A stretch of 48,020 nucleotides of DNA, taken from the NCBI RefSeq assembly GCF_002102255.1, contig NZ_LQPH01000172.1:1-48020 (forward strand). Reading direction: 5' to 3'. Below the pieces are notes generated by a model. That model worked only from the letters and a program-made list of their open reading frames with translations. It was not told the DNA's origin and did not search any database. Both the position numbers and the translations under genes were made by a program. Positions 44,909 through 48,020 of this stretch are shown one piece after another (the first letter of the stretch is position 1; each line of letters starts with the position of its first letter). Origin of the DNA: Mycobacterium nebraskense (lineage in GTDB: Bacteria; Actinomycetota; Actinomycetes; Mycobacteriales; Mycobacteriaceae).

Positions 44909-44914
44909 TAGGCT
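44909..44914 (+). promoter_or_regulatory. -10 element of the MgtE_N/CBS gene
   Basis: TAGGCT (44909-44914) ends six bases before the ATG at 44921; leaderless transcription is expected. Confidence 0.5.
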
Positions 44915-44920
44915 TTCCCC

Positions 44921-46228
44921 ATGGCATCGGTCAACAGGGTGTACATCGCCCGGCTCTCGCGGATGTTGGTGCTGGGTCCACTCGGCGAGTCCTTCGGCCG
45001 GATCCGCGATGTCGTGATCAGCATCAGCATCGTGCGTCAGCAACCGCGCGTGTTGGGGCTGGTCGTTGATCTGGCGACGCGGCGCAGCATCTTCATCCCG
45101 ATGCTGCGGGTCGCCGCGATCGAGCCGGAGGCCGTCACGCTCAACACCGGCAGCGTGTCCCTGCGCCACTTCGAACAGCGCCCGGGCGAGGTGCTCGCGA
45201 TCGGTCAGGTGCTCGACACCCAGGTCAAAGTCAACGATCCAGCGCTGCCCGAGCTGGCCGGCCTCGACGTCGTCGTGACCGACCTGGGCATCGAACAAAC
45301 CCGCACCCGCGACTGGATGGTGAGCCGGGTCGCCGTCCGCAGCCAGCGGCGGCTCGGCCGGCGCGGCCCCGTGCACGTCGTGGATTGGCACAACGTGCAG
45401 GGCCTGACCCCGTCGGCGCTGGCGCTGCCGGGCCAGGGGGTGGCGCAGCTGCTGGACCAGTTCGAGGGCTGGAAGGCGGTCGATGTGGCCGACGCCATCC
45501 GCGGCCTGCCGTCCAAGCGCCGCTACGAGGTGCTCAAAGCGCTCGACGACGACCGGTTGGCCGACGTCCTGCAGGAACTGCCCGAGCTGGACCAGGCCGA
45601 CGTGCTGTCCGAGCTGGGCGCTGACCGTTCGGCCGACGTGCTCGAGGAGATGGATCCCGACGATGCCGCCGATCTGCTCGGCGTGCTGAATCCGACGGAC
45701 GCCGAGATGCTGCTGACCCGAATGGACCCCGATGATTCGGCGCCCGTGCGTCGGCTGCTGGCGCATTCGCCCGACACGGCGGGTGGCCTGATGACGTCGG
45801 ATCCGGTGGTGCTGACGCCCGACACGTCGGTCGCCGAGGCGCTGGCCCGCGTCCGCGACCCCGACCTCACCCCCGCCCTCTCGTCCATGGTGTTCGTGGC
45901 GCGCCCGCCCACGGCCACACCCACCGGTCGGTACTTGGGATGTGTGCAGCTGCAGCGGCTGCTTCGCGAACCACCGGCGGAGCTGGTCGGTGGGATAGTC
46001 GACACCGACCTGCTGACCCTGACGCCGGAAACGCCGCTGGGGGCGGTGACCCGCTACCTGGCCGCGTACAACCTGGTGTGCGGACCGGTGCTCGATGACC
46101 AGAACCACCTATTGGGCGCGGTGACGGTGGACGATCTCCTCGATCACTTGTTGCCGCATGACTGGCGAGTGGATGTGCAGGCGCTCGACGCCGCCGGGCG
46201 GCTCGACGAACTGGGAGGATCCGCGTGA
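44921..46228 (+). CDS. MgtE N-terminal/CBS-domain protein without membrane part (Rv1232c homologue)
   Basis: A 435-residue soluble protein, the same length as Rv1232c. An N-terminal PRC-barrel-like region (~20-150, RDVVISISIV, GLVVDLATRR) is followed by an MgtE_N super-helix (VLKALDDDRLADVLQELPEL; ADVLEEMDPDDAADLL) and a CBS pair (AGGLMTSDPVVLTPDTSV ... LLTLTPETPLGAVTRYL). The magnesium-channel membrane domain of MgtE is absent. It is likely a Mg2+-sensing or nucleotide-sensing regulator. The stop overlaps the next start (GTGA). Promoter TAGGCT is six bases from the ATG. Confidence 0.9.
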   Translation: MASVNRVYIARLSRMLVLGPLGESFGRIRDVVISISIVRQQPRVLGLVVDLATRRSIFIPMLRVAAIEPEAVTLNTGSVSLRHFEQRPGEVLAIGQVLDTQVKVNDPALPELAGLDVVVTDLGIEQTRTRDWMVSRVAVRSQRRLGRRGPVHVVDWHNVQGLTPSALALPGQGVAQLLDQFEGWKAVDVADAIRGLPSKRRYEVLKALDDDRLADVLQELPELDQADVLSELGADRSADVLEEMDPDDAADLLGVLNPTDAEMLLTRMDPDDSAPVRRLLAHSPDTAGGLMTSDPVVLTPDTSVAEALARVRDPDLTPALSSMVFVARPPTATPTGRYLGCVQLQRLLREPPAELVGGIVDTDLLTLTPETPLGAVTRYLAAYNLVCGPVLDDQNHLLGAVTVDDLLDHLLPHDWRVDVQALDAAGRLDELGGSA

Positions 46229-46767
46229 GCAAGTCCTCGGCACCGCGCCGGCTCTCCACCCCGCGGACGTCGCGCAGGTACTCGCCGCGCCTGGACCCCG
46301 AGGCCGTCGGCCAGATCACCGAGTCCATCGCGCGTTTCTTCGGCACCGGCCGCTACCTGCTGGTGCAGACGATCCTGGTGGTGGCGTGGATTGCGGTGAA
46401 CCTGTTCGCGGTGGGACTGCGCTGGGACCCGTACCCCTTCATCCTGCTCAACCTGGCCTTCTCCACACAGGCCGCGTACGCGGCGCCGCTGATCCTGCTC
46501 GCCCAGAATCGTCAGGAAAATCGCGATCGGGTCGCGCTCGGACAAGATCGCCATCGGGCGGCGCAGACCAAGGCCGACACCGAATTCCTGGCCCGCGAAC
46601 TCGCCGCGGTGCGACTGGCGGTCGGCGAGGTCGTGACCCGCGAATATCTGCGCGACAAGCTCGAGGAACTGCGCTCGCTGCTGGCCGATTTGGACACCGA
46701 ATCCAAGCACTCCGAGGCGGTGCAGGGCGGTGCCGGCGGGGACCGCAATGTTAAGAAATCGGGGTAA
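46225..46767 (+). CDS. DUF1003 membrane protein (Rv1231c homologue)
   Basis: A 180-residue protein with two membrane helices (YLLVQTILVVAWIAVNLFAV; FILLNLAFSTQAAYAAPLIL) separated by a short loop, the DUF1003 pattern, then a charged cytoplasmic helix rich in Arg, Glu and Gln that may be coiled coil. The N-terminus is basic (SSAPRRLSTPRTSRRYSPR). GTG 46225 is coupled to the MgtE_N/CBS gene, suggesting the two act together, possibly as a bipartite replacement for a full MgtE; that is inference. Confidence 0.88.
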   Translation: MSKSSAPRRLSTPRTSRRYSPRLDPEAVGQITESIARFFGTGRYLLVQTILVVAWIAVNLFAVGLRWDPYPFILLNLAFSTQAAYAAPLILLAQNRQENRDRVALGQDRHRAAQTKADTEFLARELAAVRLAVGEVVTREYLRDKLEELRSLLADLDTESKHSEAVQGGAGGDRNVKKSG

Positions 46768-46815
46768 GAACCAGTTCCGACCATTGCGCCACTCTGGTCA
46801 CAAGAGTTATGTATG

Positions 46816-46867
46816 GTGATCTAGTTCACGGCTAAGAGAGCAGTTGACCAGCTCACATACCTAGGAC
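46816..46867 (+). promoter_or_regulatory. CRP-type site and promoter region of the transglycosylase gene
   Basis: GTGA-TCTAGT-TCAC (46816-46829) is a perfect GTGA-N6-TCAC core, with TA at the centre as in the actinobacterial CRP/GlxR consensus TGTGANNTANNTCACA. TTGACC (46844-46849) and TAGGAC (46862-46867, ending six bases before GTG 46874) are promoter candidates, though their spacing is short. The CRP site would be about 55 bases upstream of the start, a position usual for activation or repression. Confidence 0.5.
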
Positions 46868-46873
46868 GGTCGA

Positions 46874-48020
46874 GTGCGCATTGGGGGACGCCGGGGTGCA
46901 CGCCCGGCCGCCGCGGCGGAGCGCCAGCGAGCACTTCAGGTTACAAGGACGCGTGCGTTCGGCGTAGCAACCATCACTCCCCTGGTCTTCGCGGGAGCAG
47001 TGAGCGGGGCGGCGCCTTCGCTCCCCGAAAAACTCCCCCCGGTGCACGCGAACATCGCCCCCGTGGCCGCGGTATCCCCTGCCGTCCCCGACCTCTCGGG
47101 GCCGGCCGTCGTGCCCATCGACCGTTCCCCGATCGCCTTCCACGTCGCCGAACCCGCATTGTCGGCACCCCCGCCGGCGATGATCGTGAACGCGCCTGGG
47201 GCGCTTGGCATTCCGAGCATCGCGCTGGCGGCCTATCGCAGTGCCGAGCAAAAGATGGCCGTAGCCGCCCCGAACTGCGGCGTCAGCTGGAACTTGCTGG
47301 CCGGGATCGGGCGCATCGAGTCGGGCCATGCCGGCGGCGGCGCGGTTGACGCGCGCGGCACCGCCGTCGTCCCGATCTACGGCCCAACGCTGGACGGCAC
47401 GCTGCCGGGCAACGAGGTCATCCTCCAGAGCAGCGCTGGCAATCGGCCCACCTACGCCCGCGCGATGGGGCCGATGCAGTTCTTGCCCGGTACCTGGGCG
47501 CGATACGCCTCCGACGGCAAAGGCGACGGCGTTGCCGATCCGCAGAACCTGTTCGACGCCACGCTGGCCGCGGCGCGCTACCTGTGCAGCGGCGGCCTCA
47601 ACCTGCGCGACCCGTCGCAGGTGATGGCCGCGATCCTGCGCTACAACAACTCGGTGGCTTACGCGCAGAACGTGCTGGGGTGGGCCTCGGCGTACGCCAC
47701 CGGTGTGGTTCCGGTCGACCTGCCTCCGATGACGGGCCCGCCGCCACCGCTCGGCGACGCGCACTTCGAGCATCCCGAGGGACTCGGCCCCAACCTGCCG
47801 ATGAACATCAACGGGTTGCCGTCGGATGATCCGCTGGCGCGCATGCCGCTGATCGACCTCACCCAACCGCAGAGCGGCGGTCCGCCGCCGATGTTTTCGT
47901 GGATGGTCCCCACGCCACAGCAGGCGCCGACCCGACTGCCCGGCTGCACGGTGATCTGCGTCGGCCCCCAGAACCCGCCGCCCAACGCCGCCCCGCCGTG
48001 GGCGCCGCCGATGGCCGGTC
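46874..48020 (+). CDS. Lytic transglycosylase (SLT/MltB-like, Rv1230c homologue), 3' truncated
   Basis: At least 382 residues; the frame is open at the window edge. A basic start (RIGGRRGARPAAAERQRAL) and hydrophobic part (FGVATITPLVFAGAVSGAA) make a secretion signal without a lipobox. After a Pro/Ala-rich region, the catalytic domain has NLLAGIGRIESGHAG (catalytic Glu), MGPMQFLPGTWARYASDG, and AAILRYNNSVAYAQNVLGW, the signature of muralytic transglycosylases that cleave peptidoglycan. The tail turns Pro-rich. The gene starts with GTG 46874, close to the H37Rv N-terminus. It has a CRP-like site upstream. Confidence 0.88.
   Translation, partial: MRIGGRRGARPAAAAERQRALQVTRTRAFGVATITPLVFAGAVSGAAPSLPEKLPPVHANIAPVAAVSPAVPDLSGPAVVPIDRSPIAFHVAEPALSAPPPAMIVNAPGALGIPSIALAAYRSAEQKMAVAAPNCGVSWNLLAGIGRIESGHAGGGAVDARGTAVVPIYGPTLDGTLPGNEVILQSSAGNRPTYARAMGPMQFLPGTWARYASDGKGDGVADPQNLFDATLAAARYLCSGGLNLRDPSQVMAAILRYNNSVAYAQNVLGWASAYATGVVPVDLPPMTGPPPPLGDAHFEHPEGLGPNLPMNINGLPSDDPLARMPLIDLTQPQSGGPPPMFSWMVPTPQQAPTRLPGCTVICVGPQNPPPNAAPPWAPPMAG

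Overview
The window is a GC-rich actinobacterial chromosome segment. From memory of gene order, it is collinear, in inverted orientation, with the M. tuberculosis H37Rv stretch Rv1266c (pknH) to Rv1230c. Mycobacterium-specific families (AbmR, LprE, LpqZ, LpqY-SugABC, CYP130, Tap, Kgd) and many GTG/TTG or leaderless starts point to a Mycobacterium. Absence of the PE_PGRS and toxin-antitoxin genes that H37Rv carries here suggests a non-tuberculous species, perhaps a slow grower of the avium type; species cannot be fixed by eye. Coding is dense: no gap between genes exceeds about 290 bases. I see no tRNA, rRNA, CRISPR, insertion sequence or phage gene.

Layout. 1-2818: end of PknH, AbmR, a probable Mcr11-type small RNA and a class III adenylate cyclase. 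2844-5653: a hypoxanthine-DNA-glycosylase-like gene, amidase AmiB2, HIT protein, F420/Ddn-like nitroreductase. 5743-10699: an island not in the H37Rv order, with a 1306-residue c-di-GMP enzyme built from a duplicated membrane-GGDEF unit plus EAL, facing a luciferase-like oxidoreductase. 10742-17982: FAD monooxygenase, UdgB, Tap efflux pump, SHOCT protein, glycolate-oxidase-like flavoprotein, CYP130 and its TetR partner. 18196-25283: acyltransferase, DeaD helicase, LprE, and a RecB-like nuclease/UPF1-like helicase fusion. 25297-34037: DHA2 efflux pump, membrane protein, Kgd, two tandem short-chain dehydrogenases. 34098-38563: LpqZ, malic enzyme, malate dehydrogenase, CorA. 38576-44082: the trehalose-recycling ABC transporter LpqY-SugABC with a suppressor-of-fused gene at its end and a membrane protein at its head. 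44242-48020: DUF4190 protein, MgtE_N/CBS protein, DUF1003 protein, and a transglycosylase that runs off the window.

Themes. Central carbon metabolism (Kgd, Mdh, malic enzyme, trehalose uptake) lies near second-messenger genes: cAMP synthesis, a cAMP-linked regulator (AbmR) and c-di-GMP turnover. Two sites resembling the CRP consensus lie upstream of kgd and of the transglycosylase. At least seven genes have a TANNNT element ending 6-7 bases before the start codon, the spacing expected for leaderless mRNAs, and in one case two such promoters share a 37-bp divergent gap. Tap has a textbook-looking WhiB7-type promoter. Several unexplained palindromes deserve a look (18056-18126, 21048-21131, 10698-10731, 32224-32249). 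Relative to H37Rv, extra genes are the DNA glycosylase, the c-di-GMP enzyme with its neighbour, the SHOCT protein, the second dehydrogenase, the malic enzyme and the SUFU protein. All H37Rv comparisons are from memory and were not computed.
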